Part shown: positions 46,123 through 54,983 of the stretch, in pieces | Layout: the number at the start of each line of letters is the position of its first letter | Numbering within the stretch: the first letter of the stretch is position 1 | From: Lysinibacillus contaminans | Lineage (GTDB): Bacteria; Bacillota; Bacilli; Bacillales_A; Planococcaceae | Assembly (NCBI RefSeq): GCF_001278945.1 | Contig: NZ_LGRV01000003.1 | Location: 1,922,001 to 1,986,000, forward strand | DNA: 64,000 nt | Direction: 5' to 3' | Translations under genes and position numbers: made by a program | The notes under the pieces: generated by a model | Seen by the model: the letters and a program-made list of their open reading frames with translations, nothing else | Databases searched by the model: none | What the model was told of the DNA's origin: nothing

Positions 46123-46153
46123 AAAAAAAGAGCCAGTTACCCGACTCTTTTTT
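46123..46153 (-). terminator. terminator of the qcrABC operon
   Basis: A 7-bp stem GAGTCGG/CTGGCTC (two G-U pairs) extended by A6/T6, with seven T following on the minus strand. Confidence 0.75.
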
Positions 46154-46157
46154 AAAA

Positions 46158-46928
46158 TTATTCAGATTTTAAACTTTCGATAAATTCTGCAACTTTTTGT
46201 AAATCTTCATCAGTACCTTGCCACAGACCAGCTGGCATTGCACCAGATTCAGAACCATTGATTGCAATGTTCTTTATCTCATCAGCAGTTAAACCTGTGT
46301 TCGTTAACCCAGGACCTGCGCCACCAGTCAAATCTCCACCATGACAACCAATACATGATGAAGCAGAATAGGCTTGGTAACCTTCTGATTCTTTATCAAA
46401 TTCTACTTCGTGCACGATAGCACCTTGCGCTTTACCAGCTACCCAGTCATGATTTACTACTGACTCCCAAGTTAAGTAGAACATTGAAGCCAAAGTTAGC
46501 ATCATGAATGCAGTTGGTAATGGGCGTTTAGATGGCTTACGTTCTGGAGTTGTATCTAAGAATGGCATTAATAATAGTGCCATAAACGCAATACCCGGCA
46601 TTACGATTGCTCCGATTACATTATATGGACCAGACGCATATGTGTACTTTAATAATTGATAAATAAATAAGAAATACCAGTCCGGTAATGGAGTATATGG
46701 TTTTGTTGGATCTGCTGGCCCCTCAAGTGGTGAAGGGTGAGCGACAGTTAATAATAAATAACCAATTAAGAATACAGCACCAACCATCCATTCTTTTAAT
46801 AAGAAGTTTGGCCAGAAAGCTTCTGTTTTCCCTGGATACTCGGAATAATCTTTTGGAACGTTCGGCATACGATGATTCGCTTTAATACGTGAATCGCCGA
46901 CGAATTTCATTCCTTTTCCGCGATGCAT
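46158..46928 (-). CDS. qcrC: menaquinol:cytochrome c reductase, cytochrome b/c subunit
   Basis: A 256-residue fusion of a subunit IV-like part (PDWYFLFIYQLLKYTY, about three helices) and a C-terminal mono-haem cytochrome c domain with CIGCH (ASSCIGCHGGDLTGG near 195) and a late Met ligand in SGAMPAGL. It completes the bc-type complex of the Bacillus respiratory chain. ATG follows AAGGAGGGG. It lies 43 bases after qcrB. Confidence 0.96.
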   Translation of the reverse strand: MHRGKGMKFVGDSRIKANHRMPNVPKDYSEYPGKTEAFWPNFLLKEWMVGAVFLIGYLLLTVAHPSPLEGPADPTKPYTPLPDWYFLFIYQLLKYTYASGPYNVIGAIVMPGIAFMALLLMPFLDTTPERKPSKRPLPTAFMMLTLASMFYLTWESVVNHDWVAGKAQGAIVHEVEFDKESEGYQAYSASSCIGCHGGDLTGGAGPGLTNTGLTADEIKNIAINGSESGAMPAGLWQGTDEDLQKVAEFIESLKSE

Positions 46929-46971
46929 AGTGTCCCCTCCTTTAAAAAATCATCGAACCGTCAAGCTTAAA

Positions 46972-47646
46972 TCACAACGGTCCTGAAACTCCTTGACGTC
47001 GAATCATGATAAAGTGAGCTGCTAGTAACCCAAACAATACTGCAGGCAAGAAGAATACATGAATCGCAAAGAATCGTGTTAACGTTTGTGCACCGATAAT
47101 CGTTGCATCCCCCGCTAATAATACTTTAATCATTTGACCGATAAACGGTACAGATGCAGCAATTTCGATACCTACTTTAGTAGCGAATAATGCTTTCATA
47201 TCCCATGGTAATAAATAGCCTGTGAAACCTAGACCAATCATTACACCAAAGATACCTACACCAACCATCCAGTTTAATTCACGAGGTTTTTTATATGAAC
47301 CTGTGAAGAATACACGAAGCGTATGTAAGAACATCATTACGATAACTAATGAAGCCCCCCAGTGATGCATACCACGAACGATTTCGCCGAATGCTACTTC
47401 GTTTTGTAAGTAATAAACTGATTTCCAAGCATTCTCTACATCCGGTACATAGTACATTGTTAAGAACATACCAGAAAGAATTTGAATTACTGTGATGAAG
47501 AATGTTAATCCACCGAAGCAGTAAACGAATGCTGAGAAATGGTGTGCAGGGTTAACGTGCTCTGGCACTTCGTGGTCGGCAATATCACGCCAAATCGGTG
47601 TAATATCTAGTCGTTCATCGACCCAATCATAAATTTTGTTTAGCAC
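46972..47646 (-). CDS. qcrB: menaquinol:cytochrome c reductase, cytochrome b subunit
   Basis: A 224-residue b6-type cytochrome b with four helices. The haem His pairs are visible in VRGMHHWGASLVIVMMFLHT and RFFAIHVFFLPAVLFG. It also has PDVENAWKSVYYLQNEV and a short N-terminus ending ITPIWRDIADHEVPEHVNP. The start is GTG 47644-47646, 10 bases after AGGGGG. It passes electrons from menaquinol to the Rieske protein. Confidence 0.96.
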   Translation of the reverse strand: MLNKIYDWVDERLDITPIWRDIADHEVPEHVNPAHHFSAFVYCFGGLTFFITVIQILSGMFLTMYYVPDVENAWKSVYYLQNEVAFGEIVRGMHHWGASLVIVMMFLHTLRVFFTGSYKKPRELNWMVGVGIFGVMIGLGFTGYLLPWDMKALFATKVGIEIAASVPFIGQMIKVLLAGDATIIGAQTLTRFFAIHVFFLPAVLFGLLAAHFIMIRRQGVSGPL

Positions 47647-47668
47647 TGATTTCGTACCCCCTAACAGA

Positions 47669-48172
47669 TTAAACTAGCGTATTTGGTTTTGATGGACCAA
47701 TCATTAAATAACCATCTTTTTCTTGTACTTCGAATTCATCCAACGGACCTAGAGGTGGTGTACCTGCAATATTGCCTCCGTTTTTCGTGTAACGCCCAGC
47801 GTGACAAGGACAGAAGAACTCATTTTTATTTCCGTCTTTATGTTCCCAGTCCACCATACAACCTAAATGCTTACATACTGGTGATAGTGCGACGATTACA
47901 TCGCCATCTTTATAAACCCACGCAGTATTTGTAACATCTGCTTTGTACCATGCGTCAACTTGCTCAAATGTAAAGTCAACTTTGATAGGGGCCTCCGTGA
48001 TGTCAGCGATTTTTTGCTCTGTTAGTACGAAATCCCCACCTTCATGCTTTTGAAGTACAGGGTCTAACGCAAAACGTACCATAGGCATTAACATACCTGC
48101 TGCCATGAAACCACCTACACCTGTTAATGTGTAGCTAAGAAACTGGCGTCGTGAAACTCTATTATTACTCAT
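47669..48172 (-). CDS. qcrA: menaquinol:cytochrome c reductase, Rieske iron-sulfur subunit
   Basis: A 167-residue Rieske protein with a twin-arginine signal (SRRQFLSYTLTGVGGFMAAG) and the cluster ligands CKHLGC and CPCHAGRY. ATG 48170-48172 follows the purine-rich GAGGGGGG; a reading from 48214 would place extra residues ahead of the Tat signal. It is the first gene of qcrABC, with its own promoter upstream. Confidence 0.96.
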   Translation of the reverse strand: MSNNRVSRRQFLSYTLTGVGGFMAAGMLMPMVRFALDPVLQKHEGGDFVLTEQKIADITEAPIKVDFTFEQVDAWYKADVTNTAWVYKDGDVIVALSPVCKHLGCMVDWEHKDGNKNEFFCPCHAGRYTKNGGNIAGTPPLGPLDEFEVQEKDGYLMIGPSKPNTLV

Positions 48173-48246
48173 CCTTTTCCCCCCTCTACCTTTAAAGGTC
48201 AGTCCAACGGACATGCTTCTACAAATAGTAATACTAGGACATATCT

Positions 48247-48275
48247 ATGATATATCAAGACCATAGCTTGGTCAA
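48247..48275 (-). promoter_or_regulatory. promoter of qcrABC
   Basis: TTGACC (48270-48275) and TATCAT (48247-48252) are 17 bases apart. The spacer holds the dyad GACCAAGCTATGGTC, a possible regulator site. Confidence 0.6.
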
Positions 48276-48327
48276 TATAGCATTCTGTGGAAACTCTAAG
48301 AATGTGAACAAATATTGAAACAAATTG

Positions 48328-48777
48328 TTAGTTTTGTGACCATTTAGTCGAAAAAATTGGAATAACTTGTCTTAATTGATCTTCAAGAATAGAGTTTTTC
48401 ACGCCTTTATCCATTGATTCTAGCGGTATTGCAGGTAACCATATAACATTTATCAATTCTTCAATATTTGTCCAAAAACGGTCACAAGTTATGAAAAATA
48501 CATGTTTAAAACCAGCATTATGTAATTGTATTTCCAGTTGCTTAGGCATCTCTTCATTTTTCATGACAGTGCTATATGAAAATAGCGGCATGACAAGTAG
48601 ACGCCCTTTAAATTGCTGTTCAATAAAGGCCGTTAATGCAATTAAAAAATCTGCTTCTGCACCACTTTGCTTCATTTTTTCGTTTGATAAATCAACTGAT
48701 ACTAGTGGCACAATCGCTGTGTCAATAAATTCCTTCTGTGCCATGAACTCTGTTATATCTTTTGCATTAAAATACAT
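48328..48777 (-). CDS. DUF2487 protein (YpiF)
   Basis: A 149-residue soluble protein: MYFNAKDITEFMAQKEFIDT at the start, then VPLVSVDLSNEKMKQSG, EQQFKGRLLVMPLFSYS and a FFITCDRFW strand. These match YpiF of the qcr-aro region; the function is unknown. It lies between qcrA and ypiB, as in B. subtilis. Confidence 0.8.
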   Translation of the reverse strand: MYFNAKDITEFMAQKEFIDTAIVPLVSVDLSNEKMKQSGAEADFLIALTAFIEQQFKGRLLVMPLFSYSTVMKNEEMPKQLEIQLHNAGFKHVFFITCDRFWTNIEELINVIWLPAIPLESMDKGVKNSILEDQLRQVIPIFSTKWSQN

Positions 48778-48838
48778 CAGAAAATCCTCCCTGTATTGCT
48801 AAAATAAAAAAGTACCCTCTTCCACTTCTATTAGGCAA

Positions 48839-48880
48839 ACGATTACGAAGTGAAATCTATACTTCACCTCGTAATCGTAC
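48839..48880 (-). terminator. terminator after ypiB
   Basis: A 16-bp stem on the minus strand (ACGATTACGAGGTGAA with TTCACTTCGTAATCGT, one G-U), followed by TTTG. Confidence 0.6.
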
Positions 48881-48928
48881 CATATAGAAATGCATAAAGG
48901 GCACTCATTTTTCCTAATTGGTAAATCT

Positions 48929-49486
48929 TTAGTTTCGTTCTGCTGTTTGCTTCAACGCTTGTAATAAATTTGACAACTCATAAAAACGAATCTCGTCGCC
49001 TTTATCCAATGCCTCATCAATTTGCGCTAATAGTTTCTCTTGTTGGAACACAAGTAAACTACTCGATAACATTTCTTCTGCTAGCAAACGGTCTTTTTCA
49101 CTGACTAGTAGTGTCTCTGGCATATAAGGGTTTTCTTCAAGAACAGCTAAGTATTGCGTACTTGGTGGTATATTTGGAAAATTCAACTGCAAATACATAT
49201 CTTCCTTCTCGTTTAAGCGTAAATCATGAAAAGATTTTTCAGCATCTGCTGTCATGACGTTCCCTTTGTAAAAACGAAATGGTACACCTGTTGACTCAAC
49301 CGTTGACATAACCATTCCTCTTGGACAATAATGTGCTTCTTCTACAAATCGTATATGTTTAAGCAATTCATCATTACTTAATAAGTAGTTTAAAATCCAT
49401 ACACATTCCCGACGTTTCAACTGATAATTTTTTAAAAACCATCTCACAAATGTCTTTTTATCGACAACTGATACAGAAGCAGTCAT
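48929..49486 (-). CDS. UPF0302 / YpiB family protein
   Basis: A 185-residue protein with the YpiB signature WFLKNYQLKRRECVWILNYL (~15) and VEEAHYCPRGMVMST, then a C-terminal helical IDEAL-type part (LLAQIDEALDKGDEIRFYEL). ATG 49484-49486 follows AAGGGGGGAG; a reading from 49537 is inside ypiA. It is coupled to the TPR gene ypiA. Its molecular role is unknown to me. Confidence 0.85.
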   Translation of the reverse strand: MTASVSVVDKKTFVRWFLKNYQLKRRECVWILNYLLSNDELLKHIRFVEEAHYCPRGMVMSTVESTGVPFRFYKGNVMTADAEKSFHDLRLNEKEDMYLQLNFPNIPPSTQYLAVLEENPYMPETLLVSEKDRLLAEEMLSSSLLVFQQEKLLAQIDEALDKGDEIRFYELSNLLQALKQTAERN

Positions 49487-49500
49487 ACCCACTCCCCCCT

Positions 49501-50763
49501 TTATTCGAATTCTAAGCTCTCCAACATTTCTTGCCATTGTGGTTCCCCAGGCTCCAATGCAATTAATTGTTCAACAATCTCCCTTGCTTCCGAACGTTTT
49601 CCGTCATCCAATAAGAAATAAACATATTTTTCTAAAAATGTTGCGTCTTCCTTAAACTCAGTATATGCCAAACGGTAAAATTCGTATGCACGGTCATACT
49701 GCTCTAAATTCGCATAAGCTTCTGCAGTAAGCGGATATAGCGCATCCCATTCAAAATCATTTTTTTGTAGCGTTTCAAATAGTTCTATAACGTCCTCATG
49801 ACGTTCTTGTTTTGCCAACACTGACATCAACGCAAGCACCGCTTCCATATACTCAGGATCCAACGCAACAGCCTCACGTAAATAACCCACAGCTTCCTCT
49901 GGGAGGCCGTTTTTCAGTGCCATCTTGCCGGCAAATAAAAATAGTGATTTGTCGTATTCATCACGTTTTAAACCTTCTTTAATTGCTAAATAGGCATTTT
50001 TATTATCTTCTATCATTGCATAGGCTTCAGCTAGTAATAAATACGCAGAGAAGTAGTCAGGATCTAATTCTTTTAGCTCCTCTAACTGCTTAATTGCCAT
50101 TTCATATTTTTTTGATTGGAAAGCTGAATAAGCAGCTCCAAATAAAATGTCTGGTTTAACTTCATCTTCAAGTGCCTTTAAATAATAATCTAACGCTGTT
50201 TCATACGCAGCACCTGCACGGTAAATCTCTGCAAGACGTTCAATCAGACTTACCCCAGCAAATTCTTCTTGCATTTCGTGTAATTCTTCATAAAGTCGTG
50301 CCGCCTCTAAAAATCGACCTGTTTCAAACAATAATTCAGCTTTAGCAAATTGTAATAAAGGCTCATCTGGCAAAATAGCTAACGCCTCGTTAATACGCGT
50401 TTCAGCCACCTCAAACAACCCTTGCATTTGGTAGTAGTCAGCTAATGCAAGAAGTGCCTGTGGATATTCAGGAGCTGTTTCTTCCACTTCTAGCAGTAAA
50501 TCCAGCGCTCCATCTTCGTCTCCAAGCTCCATTAATACATTTGCTCGGTCAATTTTCAGCTGTGCTTCTTCAGGGAATAAAAATTGTAAATGTTCGAGTA
50601 CTCGGTCAGCTTCTTTCATGTAGCCGTATTGCATAAATAATTCAGCGATTGAATATTGCTCTTCTGGCATCGCATTTGTTAAAAAAGGTTCAAGTAATTG
50701 GTCTATTAACGCTAAGTCACCTTGTTCAAGGGCTTGCACGAGTTCATTCATCGGATTGTTCAT
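49501..50763 (-). CDS. tetratricopeptide repeat protein (YpiA)
   Basis: A 420-residue acidic protein built almost wholly of TPR-like 34-residue repeats, e.g. PDEPLLQFAKAELLFETGRF, PDILFGAAYSAFQSKKYEMA and PEYMEAVLALMSVLAKQERH. It probably acts as a cytoplasmic scaffold. It lies between aroA and ypiB exactly as ypiA does in B. subtilis. Confidence 0.88.
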   Translation of the reverse strand: MNNPMNELVQALEQGDLALIDQLLEPFLTNAMPEEQYSIAELFMQYGYMKEADRVLEHLQFLFPEEAQLKIDRANVLMELGDEDGALDLLLEVEETAPEYPQALLALADYYQMQGLFEVAETRINEALAILPDEPLLQFAKAELLFETGRFLEAARLYEELHEMQEEFAGVSLIERLAEIYRAGAAYETALDYYLKALEDEVKPDILFGAAYSAFQSKKYEMAIKQLEELKELDPDYFSAYLLLAEAYAMIEDNKNAYLAIKEGLKRDEYDKSLFLFAGKMALKNGLPEEAVGYLREAVALDPEYMEAVLALMSVLAKQERHEDVIELFETLQKNDFEWDALYPLTAEAYANLEQYDRAYEFYRLAYTEFKEDATFLEKYVYFLLDDGKRSEAREIVEQLIALEPGEPQWQEMLESLEFE

Positions 50764-50824
50764 GGATATTCACCTATTCTTTCATTAATATCTTTATGCT
50801 ACAAGACATTATCTATCTAAACAA

Positions 50825-50853
50825 GAAAAAACTCCCCAAAAGTACTGGAGAGT
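50825..50853 (-). terminator. terminator of aroA
   Basis: ACTCTCC pairs with GGGGAGT (one G-U) around a 9-base loop, followed by T6 on the minus strand. Confidence 0.75.
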
Positions 50854-50863
50854 CTTGTTTTCA

Positions 50864-52153
50864 TTATTTTTTCACAACTTCAATATGTTCGAAAAATTCC
50901 GGGTATGATACAGCAATACAGTCTGCATCATCTAAAGTCACCGCACCATCAGTAATTAAAGCCGCCACAGCCCCCATCATACCAATACGATGGTCGCCAT
51001 ATGTTTTTAAATTTGCACCATGTAATGGCGTAGGACCTTCAATAATCATGCCATCATCTGTTGCTTCAATGTTGGCACCTAATTTCTTTAATTCATCTAC
51101 AACTGCTGTAATACGGTCTGTTTCTTTTACCTTTAACTCTTCGGCATCTTTAATGATTGTTTTGCCGTTTGCCTGTGTTGCTAGAAGCGCTATAATCGGA
51201 ATTTCATCGATTAAACGTGGAATGATCGCTCCCTCGATTGTTGTTCCTTTCAATGTCGAAGTCTGAATTCGTATCGTAGCAGTTGGCTCAGCACCACCGT
51301 CATTCTCTCGCTCCATTGTCATTGCCGCGTTCATATTTTGTAGCACTTCAATCATCCCGTCACGTGTAGGGTTCACGCCTACATTTTCTAGCACGATGTC
51401 ACTATCACGACAAATCGCGCCTGCCGCTAAGAAAAAGGCAGCCGATGAAATATCCCCCGGTACTGATACATGCGTCCCTGTTAGAGTTTGTCCGCCTTTA
51501 AACGACACTACGCCATCTGCTACGTCTACTTGCGCACCAAATTGGCGAAGCATACGCTCTGTATGGTCACGAGAGACCTCTGTTTCGCGGACAATTGTAG
51601 TCCCTTCAGCACGCAAGCCTGCAAGCAAAATAGCTGATTTTACTTGTGCACTGGCAACAGGCATTTGATAATCAATCGCTTGCAGTGTTGTTCCTTGAAT
51701 GGCAAGCGGTGTATATTGTCCATCTGCACGTCCAGTGATATGAGCTCCCATTTGGCGTAGTGGATCAATGACACGGCGCATCGGACGCTTACCGATAGAT
51801 GCATCCCCTGTCATGACTGTATGCACAGAAGAGCCCGCTAAAATACCAAGCATTAGACGAGTTGTCGTACCCGAGTTCCCTGTGTATAGCACCTCTGTCG
51901 GTTCTTGCCATGCATCGATACCGGCACTGTTAATAGTCACATTTGTGCCATCTACCTCGATTTCCACACCAAGTTTTCGGAAGCAGTCAATTGTACTTAA
52001 GCAATCTTCTCCAAGTAAAAAGCCACTCACTGTCGTTCTACCTGTCGCAATCGAGCCGAACATGACCGAACGATGAGAGACCGACTTATCTCCTGGAATT
52101 GTTATCGTCCCTTGTAGGGAAGGTTTACTATATTGTAATTCTTTTTCACTCAT
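50864..52153 (-). CDS. aroA: 3-phosphoshikimate 1-carboxyvinyltransferase (EPSP synthase)
   Basis: A 429-residue EPSP synthase: [20 protein letters not shown] (~20), [17 protein letters not shown] (~90), [15 protein letters not shown] and the late [16 protein letters not shown] and the extra residues suit the class II Gram-positive form. It makes EPSP in the shikimate pathway; B. subtilis calls the gene aroE. It is separated from tyrA by a 249-base repeat, so it may have its own promoter. Confidence 0.95.
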   Translation of the reverse strand: MSEKELQYSKPSLQGTITIPGDKSVSHRSVMFGSIATGRTTVSGFLLGEDCLSTIDCFRKLGVEIEVDGTNVTINSAGIDAWQEPTEVLYTGNSGTTTRLMLGILAGSSVHTVMTGDASIGKRPMRRVIDPLRQMGAHITGRADGQYTPLAIQGTTLQAIDYQMPVASAQVKSAILLAGLRAEGTTIVRETEVSRDHTERMLRQFGAQVDVADGVVSFKGGQTLTGTHVSVPGDISSAAFFLAAGAICRDSDIVLENVGVNPTRDGMIEVLQNMNAAMTMERENDGGAEPTATIRIQTSTLKGTTIEGAIIPRLIDEIPIIALLATQANGKTIIKDAEELKVKETDRITAVVDELKKLGANIEATDDGMIIEGPTPLHGANLKTYGDHRIGMMGAVAALITDGAVTLDDADCIAVSYPEFFEHIEVVKK

Positions 52154-52179
52154 TATTATTTCTCCCCTCTATATGAAGT

Positions 52180-52400
52180 TCAATTACGCCTTGGCGTAAT
52201 TGCGTCCAGATTTTGAATTGTGCTCAGGCCTGCATGACGCAGGTCAGTCAGCTATTGTCGCATGGATGCGACGTACTTGGGCTGACATCCTCCTAGGCCT
52301 TCAAAATCTGTGACATCCGCCGGAGGCTTTATCTTCATTCAGCGGGCGTTATACGTCCTCTGAATGAAGATAGAAAGCGCCGATTGTTCGACGCTTTCCT
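52180..52400. repeat. dispersed hairpin repeat, copy B
   Basis: CAATTACGCC-TT-GGCGTAATTG (52181-52202) opens the element. Next come AGGCCTGCATGACGCAGG and TTGTCGCATGGATGCGACGT, then a 12-bp stem ATCTTCATTCAG/CTGAATGAAGAT (52331-52372 region), then GAAAGCG/CGCTTTC. It fills the aroA-tyrA gap; the last hairpin may end tyrA transcription. It is related to 41533-41715. Confidence 0.75.
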
Positions 52401-52402
52401 CT

Positions 52403-53500
52403 TTAAGAAATATACGTTTCAAAATTCGCACGCTTTTGAATACACGTTGCGGCACGTTCTCGGTCATTTTCATTTTGAAGGCTTATTACAAGTACCCCAA
52501 ATACATCCTCACGAGATTCTATGATACGTAGGTTGGTAATACTAATCGCTTCATCTGCGAGTAAACCTGTTACTTCAGAGATTACACCCGGATAGTCAGG
52601 TACATCGACATATAAATCGAATGATGTAAACATCGCACCTGCACTAATTGGTAATTCATCACGCAATTCTTTTGCTACAGCAAAATAGCTTTCAATGTCG
52701 TCCGAATTTCCTTCAAGTAAAAGTTTCTTCACACGGTCCATCTCTGACTGCCAGCCTTCTAATTGTACAATAAGCTCATCACGGTTTTGTAGCGTAATGT
52801 CACGCCATAAAATTGGATTAGATGACGCAATACGTGTCACGTCACGGAAGCCTCCAGCGGCAAGCGAGCGTGTCATTGGGTATTCGCTTTTTTCATCGCC
52901 CAGCTGATGAACTAAAGAAGCGGCAATGACATGTGGGAAATGACTAACAACTGCTGTCATATGGTCATGTTCACGTGCAGATACACTCACAACTTTTGCA
53001 TGTGTAAATTTCAATAAGCTCTCAAGTTGCGCCATATTGGTGATTTCCTCACCAGCCAGTGGCGTTAGCATATAATAAGCATTTTCAAAAAGATGAGGCT
53101 TTGCAGCTAACACACCACTTTTATGTGAGCCCGCCATTGGGTGACCACCGATAAATGTAATGCCTTGTGCACGTAATTCCCCTGCTTTTTGCATAATCAT
53201 TTTTTTCGTACTACCTGTATCTGTAATAATCACTTTATTTTTAAGTGGCCAAGATTTTAATTGTTCCATCCAGTCTAATGTTGCGTTGACTGGTGTTCCA
53301 AAAATAATTACATCCACTTCTTCAGCGGCTTCTTTAGGATCTGTTACCACCTCATGCACGATTTGTAGTGTCGCTGCATGTTCGCGTGTTTTTTCGTCCA
53401 TATCATAGCCGAAAATTTTCGTTTCAGGCGCTTTCTGTAAAGCCAGGGCAATTGAGCCGCCGATTAAGCCTAGCCCAATAACTAGCACTTTCCGTGTCAT
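52403..53500 (-). CDS. tyrA: prephenate dehydrogenase
   Basis: A 365-residue enzyme with the NAD loop VIGLGLIGGSIALALQ (~5), TDTGSTKK, GGHPMAGSHKSG (~118), SHFPHVIAASLV, and a C-terminal ACT domain (VPDYPGVISEVTGLLADEAI), which suggests tyrosine feedback. It makes 4-hydroxyphenylpyruvate for tyrosine. It overlaps hisC by 4 bases. Confidence 0.95.
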   Translation of the reverse strand: MTRKVLVIGLGLIGGSIALALQKAPETKIFGYDMDEKTREHAATLQIVHEVVTDPKEAAEEVDVIIFGTPVNATLDWMEQLKSWPLKNKVIITDTGSTKKMIMQKAGELRAQGITFIGGHPMAGSHKSGVLAAKPHLFENAYYMLTPLAGEEITNMAQLESLLKFTHAKVVSVSAREHDHMTAVVSHFPHVIAASLVHQLGDEKSEYPMTRSLAAGGFRDVTRIASSNPILWRDITLQNRDELIVQLEGWQSEMDRVKKLLLEGNSDDIESYFAVAKELRDELPISAGAMFTSFDLYVDVPDYPGVISEVTGLLADEAISITNLRIIESREDVFGVLVISLQNENDRERAATCIQKRANFETYIS

Positions 53501-54597
53501 GCAAAAACTCCTTGCTCTTTTAACACTTCTTCAAGATGACTTAACAGCGCTGCATTTTGAGCTTCAGTGCCGATTGTGATTCGGATAAAACCTGGTGCAC
53601 CTAAAGCATTTCCACTACGGATAATAAATCCACGTTTCATGAGCTCATTGAAAACAACATCACTATCTGCTCTTGTGTTAAAGAAAATAAAGTTTGTATC
53701 AGATGGGTAATAGTTTAAATTATGTTTTTCACAAAATTCAACGTATTGTTTTTTGCCTTTTTCATTTGCTTCTCTGCATGCTTTAATATAATCCTGGTCA
53801 CTCAGCGCGATTGCGGCTACCGACTGACTTAAAATTGTATTATTAAATGGTGCACGTACTGGATCAAGCTTTGCAATTATTTCGGGTTGACCAATTGCAT
53901 AACCAACGCGGAATGATGCAAGACCATAAGCTTTTGAGAATGTACGCATTAATAACACGTTTGGATATTCATTAATTAATGGTAGCGTCTCTTTATGTCC
54001 TGGGTGTGTTACGTATTCGAGATAAGCTTCATCTAAAATAACGAGTACGTCACTCGGTACTTTATTTAGGAATGCTCGTAGGTCTGCATCTGGAATGACA
54101 ACTCCGGTTGGGTTATTCGGACTACATACCCAAACAACGGAAGTTTTGTCATCAATTGCAGCTGCCATTGCGTCTAAATCATGTGCGCCTTCGATGCACG
54201 GGATTTTACGTATTTCTGCACCTTCGATTTCAGCATTGTGCCAGTATTGCGAGAATGAAGGGTCTGCCATAATTGTGTTCACACCCGGATACAACAAGGC
54301 ACGAGTAATCATCGTAATAATATCATCTGAGCCATTCCCGAAAAGAAGTTGTGTTTCTTTCACACCTAAGTGGTCTGCCACAGCTGTACGTAAGTTTTGT
54401 GCGTAGCCATCTGGATAGATTGCATGATTCGTCGCATCGTCTTTTAAATAGGCTGTTACTTTTGGTGAGCAACCAAACGGATTTTCGTTGGATGCTAGTT
54501 TAATAACTTCTTTTAAACCAAATTCGCGTTGTACTTCTGCAATTGGTTTACCAGGTTGATAGGCTTTCATGCCGTGAATTTGTTGTTTCCATTTCAT
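53497..54597 (-). CDS. hisC: histidinol-phosphate aminotransferase
   Basis: A 366-residue class I aminotransferase: ASNENPFGCSP (~35), FGNGSDDII, CSPNNPTGVV, DEAYLEY and the Schiff-base Lys in RTFSKAYGLASFRVGYAIG (~225). In B. subtilis HisC serves both histidine and the final tyrosine/phenylalanine transamination, which suits its place between aroH and tyrA. The trp genes that precede it there are missing here; the gap to aroH is 20 bases. Confidence 0.95.
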   Translation of the reverse strand: MKWKQQIHGMKAYQPGKPIAEVQREFGLKEVIKLASNENPFGCSPKVTAYLKDDATNHAIYPDGYAQNLRTAVADHLGVKETQLLFGNGSDDIITMITRALLYPGVNTIMADPSFSQYWHNAEIEGAEIRKIPCIEGAHDLDAMAAAIDDKTSVVWVCSPNNPTGVVIPDADLRAFLNKVPSDVLVILDEAYLEYVTHPGHKETLPLINEYPNVLLMRTFSKAYGLASFRVGYAIGQPEIIAKLDPVRAPFNNTILSQSVAAIALSDQDYIKACREANEKGKKQYVEFCEKHNLNYYPSDTNFIFFNTRADSDVVFNELMKRGFIIRSGNALGAPGFIRITIGTEAQNAALLSHLEEVLKEQGVFA

Positions 54598-54617
54598 CTC
54601 TACCGTCTCCTCTATTA

Positions 54618-54983
54618 TTAAGCTTGAGCTAAATCTGGTCTTAATTTTATTGCTTCGTTTAAATACAAATGTTGTACATCTTTTTGTGCTACTTCAACAT
54701 TCGCATGAATCAGTACGCGAATACATAGTGGCAGGGCGTTTGGGACATCCATCTCATGCATACACATAACCGGTACAAACTGCCAGCCGTCCATTAAACG
54801 TACAGAACGAGCTGGGAACGCTGATGTAATATCTGGCGTTGTAGAAATAATAATAGAAGCAATATCATCAACATCGACGTTGTTTGCCGCTACAACCTCT
54901 CGTACTAACCTTGCAGTCTCATCCCATACAAGCTCTGGCTGGTCCGATTCAATTGTTATTGCTCCTCTAAGTCCACGAATCAT
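54618..54983 (-). CDS. aroH: chorismate mutase (AroH type)
   Basis: A 121-residue mutase of the trimeric AroH fold: MIRGLRGAITIESDQPE, then ARLVREVVAANNV, ISTTPDITSAFPARSVR and PVMCMHEMDV, all with the family's active-site Arg and Cys/Met positions. It turns chorismate into prephenate. It overlaps aroB by 4 bases. Confidence 0.96.
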   Translation of the reverse strand: MIRGLRGAITIESDQPELVWDETARLVREVVAANNVDVDDIASIIISTTPDITSAFPARSVRLMDGWQFVPVMCMHEMDVPNALPLCIRVLIHANVEVAQKDVQHLYLNEAIKLRPDLAQA

